Assembly: GCA_029891385.1 (NCBI GenBank) | Contig: CM057227.1 | Span: 63,241,567 to 63,305,566, forward strand | DNA from: Erythroxylum novogranatense | Lineage: Eukaryota > Streptophyta > Magnoliopsida > Malpighiales > Erythroxylaceae | DNA: 64,000 bases | Direction: 5' to 3' | Shown: positions 12,660-24,934 of the stretch, piece by piece | Position numbering within the stretch: position 1 is the stretch's first letter | Layout: every line of letters starts with the position of its first letter | Position numbers and translations under genes: made by a program | The notes under the pieces: model-generated | The model's database searches: none | What the model was told of the DNA's origin: nothing | Seen by the model: only the letters and a program-made list of their open reading frames with translations

Positions 12660-14201
12660 TGATTGGATGGTTAGTCTTCGGGTTATTACCTTGAAAACCG
12701 AATCAAAAATTTAATTCCAAGGATTGCAATATAGAGTGCAACCTCGGGTCATCTCACTTAATCGGAACCTAATGCAAATGATCTAAGCTAGCCTAATTGT
12801 TATGAAATGCAAACTAAATTAGTTAGGAAGGGGTTTTAGATCTTTGAGAAAACTCACTAAATTAAGCTAATTGAAAGCAAAGTAAATAAAAAAGATGTTT
12901 TTGGTTTTTTGGGAAAGGAATTTGAAAACTCAAACGATGATCAAATATGATAAAATCCTCTCGAAAATGAGCTTTGGCTATCATAGTTCAAAACAAATCT
13001 TTTTGGGAGCGAAAGTCACTAAGTTTCAAATGATAAACCTTAAAGAACTCTTTAAGTCTAAGGTTTTAATCAATGAACTCCATTTCTTAAAACCCTGTTG
13101 AATGCACCTTAGTGTGTGTAATGGGTAAGTTAATGCAAGTGGTTAATTGGGATCAAGCATCATCTCAATATCAAACACACCTAGGCAGATAAAAGAGAAT
13201 TACCACAATCACCAAAAAGACATAAATGAGACTTCATATATTAAAGCTCAAAGTTCTACATCAACAGATCCATAACACAATACATTGTTCAATACTTGAT
13301 CAAACTATAATAAAAAAATACAAATACAAAGCGTAAATCCTAACTCAGGAGTTCATAACAATGTAGTTAAACATAAATGAAGCACTCCCCTTTGAAGCCC
13401 ATTAAACTCAAGCCATTGCTACGCCTTCAAGAGGAAATGGTGTTTAGCCAAGCATCACTTTGGGAGCACTCACAACTGCAAACACATCGATAGCACCCAT
13501 GGCAATAGCAGCAGATGATGAAGGCGATAATAAAAAAATGGAATGGATTGATGGATGAAGGTAAAGAGAGAGAGATGAGAAGTGTGTATAAGAGAGATGT
13601 GTGTAGTTGACCCTTTGTGTTGTGTTCTCTCTCTTTTTTTTTCTTGTAACCTAATTTAGTAGGTTTTAAACATAAGGTCAGTGGGTCGGGTCAAACAGTG
13701 AGATATTTTTTCCAAATATGTTTCAGGTTTTCGACGGTTCACCGCGACGACAGGTTAGTTCCTTGCGGTGTACTTTTCTCGAAAGGTTTTGCTTCTATGC
13801 TGGATCCTTCGCCGTGGCGAAAGAATTAATCTTCGTCGCGGTGAACTTTTCCCAAAAGTTCAACCTATATTTCTTGATGTTTCGCCACGGCGACAAATAC
13901 TTTGCCGCGACAAACTTTTCCTGTAGCGCTTGTCTCCTGTTGACTTCATTTCAACACATTAACTTCCTTCTCCTTGAGTTTCCTACAATCAACAATAACA
14001 ATTTGCAGTATCAATTGTTCTCAGAAAAATTAAGTAGTGCAATTAATACCAATTTCTGACAATTTTTACTATCAAATTGTATAAAATAAAAGTGCACACT
14101 CAAGGGTTAATTTAAGCACAAAATCAAGAATTAGGAGTCAAAAAGTATAGTAAAGGCCATGAAGGTGTCGCCAATTTACATAATAAACTTAGGTTCAATC
14201 A
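12660..14201 (-). repeat. 3' LTR of element D
   Basis: 1542 bp, TGATTGGATGG...GTTCAATCA; aligns end to end with 19233-20771. It contains a CG-rich patch at about 13735-13920 built from TTCGCCGTGGCGAA-like words. The 13718-14059 ORF crosses this patch and is not supported. Confidence 0.85.
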
Positions 14202-14222
14202 AATTCCCCCACATTTAGACCT
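14187..14222 (-). other. Polypurine tract / 3' LTR junction of element D
   Basis: The minus strand reads GTCTAAATGTGGGGGAATT directly before the LTR start TGATTGAACC, a typical plus-strand priming site. Confidence 0.75.
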
Positions 14223-16221
14223 TTGTACTCCTGGACAAAGTTTATAAGAGTCAAAGAGGTACAAGTGTAAAAGAAAAATTCTGACCATGCTTAAAAAATC
14301 ATAGGAAATTGAAAAAAATCACTTTCTCAGAGATCAATCAAAGTAGACTGAAAGAGTGCTAAGAAAATAAACACTATAAGAATTTAATCCAAGAGATTAA
14401 AAAAAAGAGATTTCACTCAAGGTAAGGTGTTTGCTCTCATCTCACTTGTGTTTAGGGATATTTTCAGTCTAAAATCTGCTTAGTTCATTCCCTACTATAA
14501 GCTTGTGACAGTCTTACTTCTCCACTATAAGAACTATAATTTCGAAAATCAAGAGGACTTTTCAAGGTTATAATGCATGAAAGGCTAGATGAAATGGATG
14601 GAATGGACAAAGGAAGAGAAAGTATGAGTACATACACTACAATTATGAAATAGATGTCAATAGTAAGACAATATTTACACAAATGATAACCCTTTTTTTT
14701 TAAGAACATAAATATAACACTTACATATAAAAATATATTTGTTGCTCTTTTTTTGTATTTTTGTATTTTTATTTCTTTTCTCTTTTTTTAGAACACATAT
14801 GTAGAAATTTTTTTATGAGATAATTAGAAAAAAATGCAAAATAACCTATTGACACCATATAAAGATGCATGCATGTGCCCATAAATAATGGCTCAAGGAG
14901 CTAGCAATGGATAAGTGTTTATGGGGTTGTGTTTGGGTCAAAGGGTTTTGAAAGAATGCCTCTATCATGTTAACAAAATTCTAGTTCATAAAGCTTTGAT
15001 TAAGAATTAAAACAAGTTCTAGAGAGATATGAAATAAGCATATGCACACTAGAATTAAAAAATTCAGGCCCAAATATCCTTCCAACAAGGGTAATATCCC
15101 AATGAACAATCTCAAGTCTTAAAAACTTACAGGTAGCATGCCTTCACCTACTTTGTGTTGAAAACATCGAAAATAAAATTAGCCAAATCCGACTATCGTT
15201 TAAAGAATGGTAAGTATTTTCAAAAACTCAAGAATCATTTTGAAACTTCTTTGAGAAACAAAAGTGACATGAGTTGAATGAGGGAGAATTGTTAAATTGA
15301 GGCAAATTTTTCTTGAAATAAATTGGTTCTTGCAATAGTATGGTGCCACGACGAAGTTTAAATGTAATAGATGAGAATGAAAAAGGGGGAAAAAGGGTGG
15401 TAAGGTTAGAAGTATGGGGGTAGGAAATGACGAAAAAGATAGAGGGTAGATGAAAGATTAAAGGAACATGAAGGGTAAAAGAGAAATTTCACAAGGGAAT
15501 TTTCGTGCAAAAGGGTCTTTCGTCACGACGAAGATATTTGTGACGGCAAAAGAATTAATGTACGCTACAGCAAAGGCTGCATGCAACTGTTCACCACGGC
15601 AAAAAAGTTGATTCACGCCGCGGTGAAGTTGTTTGAGAGGCGTTGTGACTGGTGGGCTTGACGTAGTGAAATAATTAATTCATGCCGAGGCAAAATGTAC
15701 CATGCCACGGTGACGTTTTCCTGAAGCATAAGGAGAAAAGACGTGACAAATTCTAATAGATACTCTACTCATTCGCAAGTCCTTAACCAATACAATACAA
15801 CATGCAACCCATCATCTACACCAATTTCCTTTATCATAAGAGATGTGTCTTGCACCCACTAAAATGTATAATGTAAAGGGAGGATGAATTATTGAAATAG
15901 AACAACTAAACCTAAGTCCGATTAAAAACTAAACTTAATCCTACTGATTAAGTTTCTCCCCCACACTTAGCCAACATACTCATGCATAACAATGTCATCT
16001 CATCTTCAATCAATATGTTGAAGTACATTGTAAGTGAAAGAAGAGAAACAACTTGTTGCTCAAGGTAGGTCCATCAGCTCCTGTGGGATGTTTTGCTCAT
16101 AGCCATACCGTGGTGAGGTAACTCAACTACTTTCTAGTTTCGTGCTATTTTCTGCACTCCATAGTTCACCTGAAACATCAATAAAAAAATACTTTCTCCA
16201 AGGAAACATTAGTTAATGGGT
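14202..16221 (-). other. Non-coding internal region of element D
   Basis: About 2 kb with no convincing protein on either strand. It lies where pol would be in an autonomous Athila element. A second CG-rich patch (about 15520-15720) repeats the same CACGCCGCGGTGAA-type words found in the LTRs. A 74-codon ORF at 14485-14709 has no recognised features. Confidence 0.6.
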
Positions 16222-17346
16222 TCATTGCCCTTTAAACTCAATATATGTATCATCAACAACAACATCCAACATGTTCACTCCTAGGAGTGAATAGTCCTCA
16301 TGGGAGTGTTTCATAGCTTCGTACATATTAAAGCTCACCTGTTGATCACCCACCTCCATGGTGATCTTACCTTCCTTCATGCTTATCATAGTACTAGCAG
16401 TCCTCAAGAAGGGTTGCCTGAGAATTAAGGAAGCGTCCTGCATAACTTCAGAAGATATATGAAGCACATAAAAATTAGCTGGAAAAACCAAACCTTTAAC
16501 CTGGACCAAAATGTCTTGGATAATCCCCACTGGATGCCTAAATGATCTATCAGCTAGTTGTAATACTACAGATGTAGACTTTAGACTCTTAACTCCTAAT
16601 GATTGATAGACAGACTTAGGCATCACATTAATTGCTGCCCCCAGATCTAACAAGGCTCTTCCTATAGTAACTTTTTCGAGAATGGTGAAAGATCCAGGGT
16701 CTTGATACTTAACAGATATTTGAGGTTTGAAAAGGGTTGACACATTTGAACTCACTTGGACTCTCTCATTGGTTCTAAACTTTCTCTTGTTTGTGCACAA
16801 GTCCTTATGATACTTAGCATAGGCTGGAACTATTTTCACTAAATCTAACAAAGGAACGTTGACTTCGACTTTTCCAAGCAGGTCAATTATATCCTTTTTA
16901 TGTTTAATTTTAGTCATACGCTTGCTCATTAAATATGAATTTGAAAAAGGAAGGTCTTGAAGATTTACCTCCTTACCTTGGGCTTCATGCTTGCTTGATT
17001 CCCTATACTCATATGTTGGGGCTTTTTCCTTGGAACTCTCTGAAGTAGCTCCTTTGTTCTTTGATGCAGACTTCCTTTTGTTCAATAATGATTCTTCCTT
17101 GAAACTTTCAGATTTCTTGATTTTATCCTTTTCCAGAGGCATTTCTTCACTCTCAATCTCCTCATCACATGCTTCTTCTTCTTGATGATTAAACCGCACT
17201 TGTTTCCCACTTCGCAAGGCAATTGCATTTAGACTTTTTGGATTCATCATAGTGTCAGAAGGAAATGTTCCACTGCTTTTTGCTTGGTTATCGCTCATAT
17301 TATTGGACAATTTAGTCACATAAGAGTTGATATTTTCTACTTTCAT
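16222..17346 (-). CDS. Gag C-terminus / aspartic protease ORF of element D
   Basis: 374 open codons. Residues 28-50 hold the 'FPSDTMMNPKSLNAIALRSG' linker characteristic of Athila/Tat gag-pol. Residues about 50-130 are an acidic/basic low-complexity spacer. Residues 130-200 hold the 'KVEVNVPLLD...LCTNKRK' block. The retropepsin motif DLGAAINVMP is at 234-243 (family consensus has Ser where this has the second Ala), followed by 'LQLADRS' and 'FYVLHIS'. The enzyme cleaves Gag polyproteins in the particle. The true protein would start upstream in gag, so the Met used here is only the first in the open stretch. The ORF ends without entering reverse transcriptase. It is the longest open pol-type reading frame inside a structurally complete element here. 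Confidence 0.75.
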   Translation of the reverse strand: MKVENINSYVTKLSNNMSDNQAKSSGTFPSDTMMNPKSLNAIALRSGKQVRFNHQEEEACDEEIESEEMPLEKDKIKKSESFKEESLLNKRKSASKNKGATSESSKEKAPTYEYRESSKHEAQGKEVNLQDLPFSNSYLMSKRMTKIKHKKDIIDLLGKVEVNVPLLDLVKIVPAYAKYHKDLCTNKRKFRTNERVQVSSNVSTLFKPQISVKYQDPGSFTILEKVTIGRALLDLGAAINVMPKSVYQSLGVKSLKSTSVVLQLADRSFRHPVGIIQDILVQVKGLVFPANFYVLHISSEVMQDASLILRQPFLRTASTMISMKEGKITMEVGDQQVSFNMYEAMKHSHEDYSLLGVNMLDVVVDDTYIEFKGQ

Positions 17347-18870
17347 CTCCTATTGATCCATTCTCTTTTCTAAAGCATTGAACCAAGCAACTATTTTAGA
17401 GGAATCCTACTGGATGAGAGTGGCTATTGCATTTAATTAATTGGTGTTAGAATTCCTTTCTTCATTCATCAAAGTCATCATATTTTGTAGCAGTTGATTG
17501 GTGTCCTTTTTGGTTGGGACAGTTAGAGTTTACTGTTGGTTAGGGAACTAGTTAGTGGAAGTTCTAGCTCCTCCTCCTTGTTGAAATTTGTTTGGAGCTC
17601 TACCCTCTTCATTCCTCCAACTAAATCTGTGGTTAGCCTTCTAACCCTCATTGTAAGTGTTGGAGTAGGGGTCCCATTTCTGATTTGTTCTTCCCAGATA
17701 CACCGCAGACACCTCCTCATACCGACCTGGGCAAACACTGGATATGTGCATTACTGACCCACAAGTTTCACAACTGGGTGCAGGAAGATCCATGGAAGAT
17801 GATGGTCAATGCACATTCATGTTCTTCAATTCTACAGTGATGAAAGACAATTGTGAAGTGATTATATTCTCCAATGAGTTTACCATAGACTCTAAGCTCT
17901 CCATTCTTTTAGCTTGGGCTGTCGAAGCTCCCAACTCATGTACCCCTCTAGTATCTCTTGCACTATACTGTTGATGATTAAGAGCCATCTTCTTGATCAA
18001 ATCCTATGCTTCCAAAGCTATAAGATTAATCAAAGAACCTCCTCATGCCGTATCCAACATACCTTTATCTTGACTCTTCAGCCCATCATAAAAGTACCGC
18101 ACTAACTGCTCATTAGGTATCTGATGATGGGGGCATCTAGACAATAGATCTTGGAAGCGATTCCAATAATCATAAAGGGATTCATCATAATCTTGTCGAG
18201 CCGAATAAATCTCCTTCCTCATTAATGAAGTTCAGGAAGCTAGAAAATACTTCTCCAAGAAAGCTTTCCTCAAATTGGCCTAACTCTGACAGGCATTCGC
18301 CACGTGCCTTGGGAGACTCATGTACCACTCCCGTGCTTTTGCTTCCAGGGACAAATGAAAAACCTTCCACAGAACTTGATCTAGTGAAGCTCCTACTGGT
18401 TTCATATTCTGACAGATCATAGAAAAGGATTGCAAATGCATATAGCGATCCTCTCCTGCCAAGCCATGAAATTTAGGAAGATAATTTATACGTAATCCTT
18501 TCACTTCAAAATTAACATCAAAATTAGGGAAAGCAATAGTAAATGGATCATAATTCACATCAGAAGTTGTTGCTTCTTTAATGGTTCTCCGTCTCTGACT
18601 CCCATTGTTCTTTCCAACTCTCTCAAGCTCTCCATTTCCTCCATTATCGCCATTTCTAGGTTAGTTAGCATGAAAGTTAGGATTTTGCATAAAAACTGGG
18701 TTCTCAACCATGATCACTCTTTCTCTCGACTCGCTCTCACTAGTTGGCTGACTCGACTCCTCTTCCACAACTACCTTACTTCTCTCTTATTCTTTCCTCT
18801 CTTTTCTAATCTTTCTTAGGCGTCTCTCAAATTTAGGTTGGAAAGGAACAAGTCTAGCTCTTCGCAGCAT
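17347..18870 (-). pseudogene. gag of element D, interrupted by stops
   Basis: Reading starts at an ATG at 18870 ('MLRRARLVPFQPKFERRL') and passes through the gag core 'INYLPKFHGLAGEDRYMHL' (about 18500), 'MICQNMKP' and 'KAREWYMSLP', all typical of Athila/Tat Gag. In-frame stops occur in the N-terminal region and after 'ACQS' (about 18280). Further pieces at 18000-17806 and 17738-17523 are in broken frames. Gag normally forms the capsid; this copy cannot make full-length protein. It continues into the protease ORF at 16222-17346. Confidence 0.7.
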
Positions 18871-19211
18871 GCACAGAAACAATTCAAATAAAAGAAATTG
18901 TAACAAAATTTACTCACAAACACACAAAGTCAAATAAAAGGGCGAGATGTGAAGGATGCGAGTGTATGGTGTGTAAAAGTATGTATGAAGATGGGTATGT
19001 ATGAAAAATGCTAAGTATGAAAAATCCAATTGTGGAAGTATGCTTTTATTTGTGTTTTAAAATTTTATGCTATGCCAAAAAAATTAAAAACCTATACTAT
19101 GGACAAGAATGAAATTAAACTATCCAAAATAAAATCTAAAGAAAAAGGTTCCTATCATCAACAACAAACAATGATGACAATGGCTAACCTAAAGAAAACC
19201 AATTGCTTGGT

Positions 19212-19229
19212 TCCCCAGCAATGGTGTCA
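19212..19229 (-). other. Primer-binding site of element D
   Basis: The minus strand reads TGACACCATTGCTGGGGA, three bases after the end of the LTR at 19233. It resembles the Athila/Tat primer-binding consensus and the site at 7679-7696. Confidence 0.75.
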
Positions 19230-19232
19230 TTT

Positions 19233-20771
19233 TGATCGGATGGTTAGTCTTTGGGTTATTCCTTTGGAAATCGAATCAAAATTTAATTCCAAGGATTGCA
19301 ATATAGAGTGCAACCTCGGGTTGTCTTACTTAATCAAAACCTAATGCAAATGATCTAAGCTAACCTAGTTGTCATGAAATGCAAACTAAATTAGTTAGGA
19401 GGGGGTTTTGGATCTTTGAGAAAACTCACTAAATTGAGCTAATTGAAAGCAAAGTAAATAAAAAGATATTTTTGGATTTTTAGGAAAGGAATTTGAAAAT
19501 AAAATAATGATCAAATATGATAAAATCCTCTTGAAAACGAGCTTTGGCTATCATAGTTCAATACAAATCTTTTTGGGAGCGAAAGTCACTAAATTTTCAA
19601 ATGATAAACCTTAAAGAATTCTTTAAGTCCAAGGTTTTAATCAATGAACTCCACTTCTTAAAACCTTGTTGAATGCACCTTAGTGTATGTAATAGGTAAG
19701 TTAATGCAAGTGGTCAATTGGGATCAAACATCATCTCAATATCAAACACAACTAGGTAGATAAAAGAGAATTAACACAATCACCAAAAAGACATATATGA
19801 GACTTCATATTTTAAAGCTCAAAGTTCTACATTAGCATATCCATAACACAATACATTGTTCAATACTTGATCAAACTATAATCAAGAAAATCCAACTATA
19901 GAGCATAAATCCTAACTCAGGAGTTCATAAAAATGTAGTTAAACATAAATGAACTACTCCCTTTTGAAGCCCATTGAACTCAAGCCATCGCTACATCTTC
20001 AAGAGGAAATGGTGCTTAGCCAAGCATCACTTCGGGAGCACTCAAAACTGTAAACACACCAATAGCACCCATGGCAGCAGCAGCAGATGATGAAGATGAT
20101 GAAAAAATGGAATGGATTGATGGATGAAGGTAGAGAGTGAGAGACATGAAAAGCGTGTATATATGAGAGATGTGTGTAGTCGGCCCTCTGTGTTGAGTTC
20201 TCTCTTCTTTTTTTCCTTGTTACCTAATTTAGCAGGTTTTTAAATATTGGGTCGGTGGGTTGGGTCAAACAGTGAGAGATTTTTTCCAAATATGTTTCAA
20301 GTTTTTGATGGTTCGCCGCAACGATAGGTAAGTTCATCGCAGCATACTTTTCCTGAAAGGTTTTTCCTCTATGCTAGATCCTTCGCCGCGGTGAAAGAAT
20401 TAATCTTCATCGCGGCGAACTTTTCACGAAAGTTTAGCCTATATTTCTTGATGCTTTGCCACGGCGACAGATACTTTGCCTCAGAAAACGTTTCCTATAG
20501 CGCTTGTCTCTTGACTTCAATTCAACACACTGACTCCCTTCTCCTTGAGGTTCCTACAATCAACAATAGCAATTTGCGGTATCAATTGTTCTCTAAAAAA
20601 TTAAGCAGTGCAATTAATACCAATTTGTGACAATTTTTACTATCAAATTGCATAAAAAAAATTTCACACTCAAGGGTTAATTTAAGCACAAAATTAAGAA
20701 TTATGAGTCAAAAAGTATAGTAAAGGTCATGAAAGTATCGCCAATTTACATAATAATCTTGGGCTCAATCA
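19233..20771 (-). repeat. 5' LTR of element D
   Basis: 1539 bp, TGATCGGATGG...GCTCAATCA, followed by target duplication CCAAG. The CG-rich patch (20310-20480) has words such as TTCGCCGCGGTGAA. Confidence 0.85.
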
Positions 20772-20776
20772 CCAAG

Positions 20777-23689
20777 AAATTAGATTATGGCCAAGAAAAT
20801 GCCAACCTCCACTTGTACTCTTCCTATCAATCCTTTATCCAACGTAATCAACATCACAATAACCAATTAACCTTAAATCTTTACCTTTCTGATACATTAA
20901 GCAAAGATCAGTAGAACCTGACAGATATCTCAAAATTCTTTTAACAACAATATAGTGAGATTCTCTAAGATCTACTTGAAATCTTGCACACAAACAGATA
21001 CTAAACAAAATATCAAGTTTGTTTACTGTAAGGTAAAGTGGAGAACCAATAATTCCTCTAAAAAGATTTGATCAACCTTTTACTTGCTTCATCCTTAGAT
21101 AAAAGGTTTGAAGGACGCATAGGAGTTGACATAGGTTTCACCTTTTCCATTCCGTATCTATCCAACAATTCTTTGATATATTTCTGTTGATGAATAGAAA
21201 ATTTTTTTTTCAGTTTGCTTAATTTGTAAACCAAGAAAGAATTTTAATTCACCCATCATGTTCATTTCAAATTTACTTTTCATCAGATTCTTAAAACTGG
21301 AACATAGTTTTTTAGAAATTACACCAAAAATAATATCATCAGCATATATCTGTACTATGATGAAATTATTTTTAATACATTTTCTAAATAAAGTCTTATC
21401 TACATGTCCTCTACTAAAACCATTTTCAATCAAAAAGGAACTTAGACAATCATATCAAGCCCAAGGAGCTTGTTTCAAACCATAGAAAGCTTTATGAAGT
21501 CTATAAACATAATATGGTTTATTAGAATCTTCAAAACCAAGAGGTTGCTTTACATAAACCTCTTCATCTATAAAACCATTTAAAAAGGCACTTTTCACAT
21601 CCATTTGAAACAATTTTATATCATGACAAATAGCATATGCAAGAAAAATCCTAATAGATTCTAATCTAGCGACAAGAGCATAGGTTTCATTATAGTCTAT
21701 TACTTCTTGTTGATTATAGCCTTGAGCTACTAGTCTAGCTTTGTTACAACTAACTCGACCTGATTCATCTAGTTTATTTTTAAAAACCCATCTGGTTCCT
21801 ATGATTGACTTGTTGGAGGGTCTAGGAACTAAAGACGAAACTTTATTCCTTGTAAATTGATTCAGCTCCTCTTGCATGGCTAAAATCCAAGCTTCATCTT
21901 GAAGAGCTTCATCAATTTTCTTAGGCTCTATTTTAGAAATAAAAGTTACATTTGCTTCTCTTCTAAATTTAGACCTAGTTCTCACACCTTCTGAAGTTTC
22001 ACCTATAATCAGATTTTCTAGGTGAGAAGATTTATACCTCCAATCTTTTCTCAGACTAAGGTTTTTAGGAATATTTTCTACTTTATCTAGTGGAGCATCT
22101 GATGGTGACAAGTCTACATTATCATCCAAGGGAACTAATAGGGCTTCATTATCAGTATCATTTCTTCTATCTGGTTGAGAACCATCATCAAATTTGACAT
22201 GTATAGATTCTTCAACAAATTTAGGAGCAAGATTGTAAACCCTATAAGCTTTAGAAGACAATGAGTATCCTAGAAAAATTCTTGAATTGTTCTTAGAATC
22301 AAATTTATCCAATATTTCTTTTGTATTCAATATAGTACACTTGCAACCAAACGAATGGAAGTAAGAGGTATTTGGCTTCCTTCCTTTCCATAACTCATAC
22401 GGATTTTTATTTAACCAAGGTCGCAAAAGTATTCTATTTTGAATATAACAAGCTGTATTTACAGCTTCTGCCCAAAAATACTTAAGAAGATTCATTTCAT
22501 AAAGCATGGTTCTTGCCATTTCCTGAATCGTCCTGTTCTTTCTTTCTACAACTCCATTCTGTTGTGGAGTTCTAGGAGTAGAGAAATTATGGAAAATTCC
22601 ATTCTCTTCACAAAACATTCTAAATGTTTCATTTTCAAATTCACCACCGTGATCACTACTAATTCAAGCAATAGAAATCCCTTTTTCATTTTGTAACTTT
22701 TTTGAAAGAACTTTAAAACATTTAAAAGACTCATCTTTATGTGACAAAAATAATATCCAACAAAATTTAGTGAAGTTGTCAACAATTACGAGACCATACT
22801 TCTTTCCACCAAGACTTAATGTCCTAGTTGGACCAAATAAATCTATATGCAACAACTCTAGAGGTCTAGAAGAAGTTACAACATTTTTAAAAGAAAAAGA
22901 TGTTTTAACCTGTTTTCCTTTTTGACAACTCTTATAAAAAATCATTGTTAAAACTTATTTTTGGTAAGCTTCTAACTAAATCATGTTTAATCAACTTGGA
23001 AATATGTTTAAAACTAACATGACCTAGCTTTTTATGCCAAATCAGTTTTTCTTCATTTTTTGATATAAAACATGAAATATTTTGACTTTGCAAATCTTCT
23101 AAATTAATCTTATAAAGATTGTTTCGTCTTTTGGCAAAGAAGAATATGAAACCGTTCTTGTTTTTGACTACATAAGAGTTTTGATTAAAGGATACTTCAA
23201 AGTCAGAATAACATAATTGACTTACACTAATCAAATTATGCTTTAAACCTTCAACTAGCAAAACATTATCAATAGATGCAAAGGAATCTTTACCAATTTT
23301 ACCAATTCTAACTTTCTTACTCTGCTGGTTGTCTCCAAAAGTTATTGATTCTCCCTTCATATTTTGAAGATCTAGGAACATAGACCTTCTTCCCGTCATA
23401 TGTCGCGGGCATCCACTGTCCAAATACCATTGGTGCCGGTTGCTTTTTTCAAGGAAGGAGATCTACAGTAGGTATTATGTTCTTTTTAGGTATCCAGATT
23501 TTCTTGGGTCCTTTAGGGTTAGTCTTATAATTATTCATCGGATGATAATAAGAAGACTGGTGTTTTTTCTTTCTATAAAAAACAAAATTCTTTTTGTAAC
23601 GAGTATTGCTATTAGTAAAGCTTAAACCATTTTTATCATTAGGGTGTCTATATTTAGCAGTCAACACTATAAACTTGTCTGTAGTTTGG
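20777..23689 (-). pseudogene. Sirevirus-like copia pol, element E: protease, integrase, reverse transcriptase
   Basis: Minus-strand order: protease 'WYLDSGCPRHMTGR' (about 23420), GAG-pre-integrase 'WHKKLGHVSF' (about 23030), integrase core 'HIDLFGP' and 'DNFTKFCW' (22850-22750), integrase end 'TPQQNGVVERKNRT' (about 22540), reverse transcriptase start 'RWVFKNKLDESG', 'FQMDVKSAFLNG' (about 21590), then 'YADDIIF' catalytic motif (about 21340). Breaks include a CGA-to-TGA-type stop in 'SIA*ISSDHGG' (about 22662), a frameshift near 22935, and a TGG-to-TGA stop in 'PWA*YDCL' (about 21453). The right end stops in 'HPNDKNG' and its lead-in (about 23689), where element F begins, so gag is absent. 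It continues at 12659 beyond element D. Confidence 0.75.
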
Positions 23690-24877
23690 TGAAAAAAGGG
23701 TGAGATAGTGAGACATGTTTTGATAATGTGACGAATTTTGCATTTACCAAAACCATTTTAGTAAGCAGTATTAGGGTAAGAGATGCAAAAGGTAATGTCA
23801 TAGGTGTAGATGTATTGGGAAAATGTATCTTTTATGAATTCATGAGCTCCATTGTATTAAAGGTTTTAATAAGGGTGAAAAAAATTAAATGGTAATTCTG
23901 AAATTTTAAAAACAAAGTGTTAAGTCAAAATGACTTTACGATTAATTTTGATGAAAACCAAATAATGATGAAGCTGAAGAAAAATGAGACGGAAGCAAAA
24001 TAAAACGAAAGTAAAATGAGACGGAAGTTAAAGCAAAATGAGACGGAAGTTAAAGCAAAATGAGACGGAAGCAAAATGAGACAGAAGTTAAAGCGAAATG
24101 AGATGAAAGCTAAAGCAATATAAGACAAAAGCCAAAAATGAGACAGAAGCAAAATAAGACGAAATCCAAAAATGAGACAGAAGTAAAATAAGACGGAAAC
24201 AAAATGAGACGGAAGCTAAGCAAAATGAGATGGAAGCGAAGTGAAAATCAGACGAAGGAATCGTAGATGCAGAATCAAATTAGTTTGAGTTAGTTACAGA
24301 ACTCAACTGATTAATCGTTTCTTTAAAGATCAAGAATCAAGAAGAAAGAAGCAGTTATCAAGAAGCAATTGAAGACGAAGACTATAAATATGAGTTGAAG
24401 TTGAAGACTGAAAGAGTTAGTGATTTTTCTTCTTAGTGATATTCAAAAGCTAAACACTATATTTGTGTAAAAACATGAGAGCTATATTTTCTGTAACAAA
24501 ACTCGCAATATCTTTCTATAAGAAAGAAGAATAGCTAAGAGCCTGAAGAGGCTAAGTGAGAAAAAGAATACTTGTTGTACGAGACCTGACGAGGCTCGGT
24601 GAAAAGAATACTTGTACTGTTGTGAAGTATAGTGAAATCTCATAACTGGACGTATCCCATGGTTTGGGGTGAACTAGTATAAAATTGTTGTGTCAGTTCT
24701 CTCTCAACTCTTAACTCCTATTTCTATTGCTGACATAAATACTTTTTAATATTGTTTGTCAATAGTTTTGAGAAAACAAATTTTTAAAAGGGGATTGTAT
24801 TAAAAAATCTAAATACACAATTCAACCCCCCTTCTTGTGCATTTTGTATATCATATACTAACGTGTGATTCACTTCA
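23690..24877 (+). repeat. 5' LTR of Sirevirus-like copia element F
   Basis: Region between the broken gag/protease edge of element E and the F primer-binding site. It ends ...GATTCACTTCA at 24877. The left boundary (TGAAAAAAGGG at 23690) is inferred, because no second copy of this LTR exists in the window to compare. It contains a GAGACGGAAG-type array at 23965-24240 and a C-rich 'CAACCCCCCTTCTTG' stretch near the right end. Confidence 0.55.
23965..24240 (+). repeat. AAATGAGACGGAAG(C/TTAAAGC) tandem array in LTR F
   Basis: About 15 imperfect copies of a 15-25-bp purine-rich unit (AAATGAGACGGAAGTTAAAG). The minus-strand ORF across it is a low-complexity translation. Confidence 0.8.
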
Positions 24878-24879
24878 AT

Positions 24880-24893
24880 TGGTATCAGAGCTC
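24880..24893 (+). other. Primer-binding site of element F
   Basis: TGGTATCAGAGCTC, complementary to the initiator tRNA-Met 3' end as in most plant copia elements; two bases from the proposed LTR end. Confidence 0.85.
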
Positions 24894-24934
24894 GGTGTCC
24901 AAAAACCACCATAACAAAGTGTGGATAAAGATCC

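Larger units (their letters stand above)
12660..20771 (-). mobile_element. Complete non-autonomous Athila-like Ty3 element (D)
   Basis: LTRs at 12660-14201 and 19233-20771, PBS at 19212-19229, PPT just after 14201, and perfect 5-bp target duplications CCAAG at 12655-12659 and 20772-20776. The order on the minus strand is LTR, PBS, gag, protease, about 2 kb non-coding, PPT, LTR. No reverse transcriptase, RNase H or integrase is visible, so movement would need helper enzymes. The LTRs differ at many positions by eye, more than the pair at 33528/38352, so this is an older insertion. It is nested in copia element E. Confidence 0.85.
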
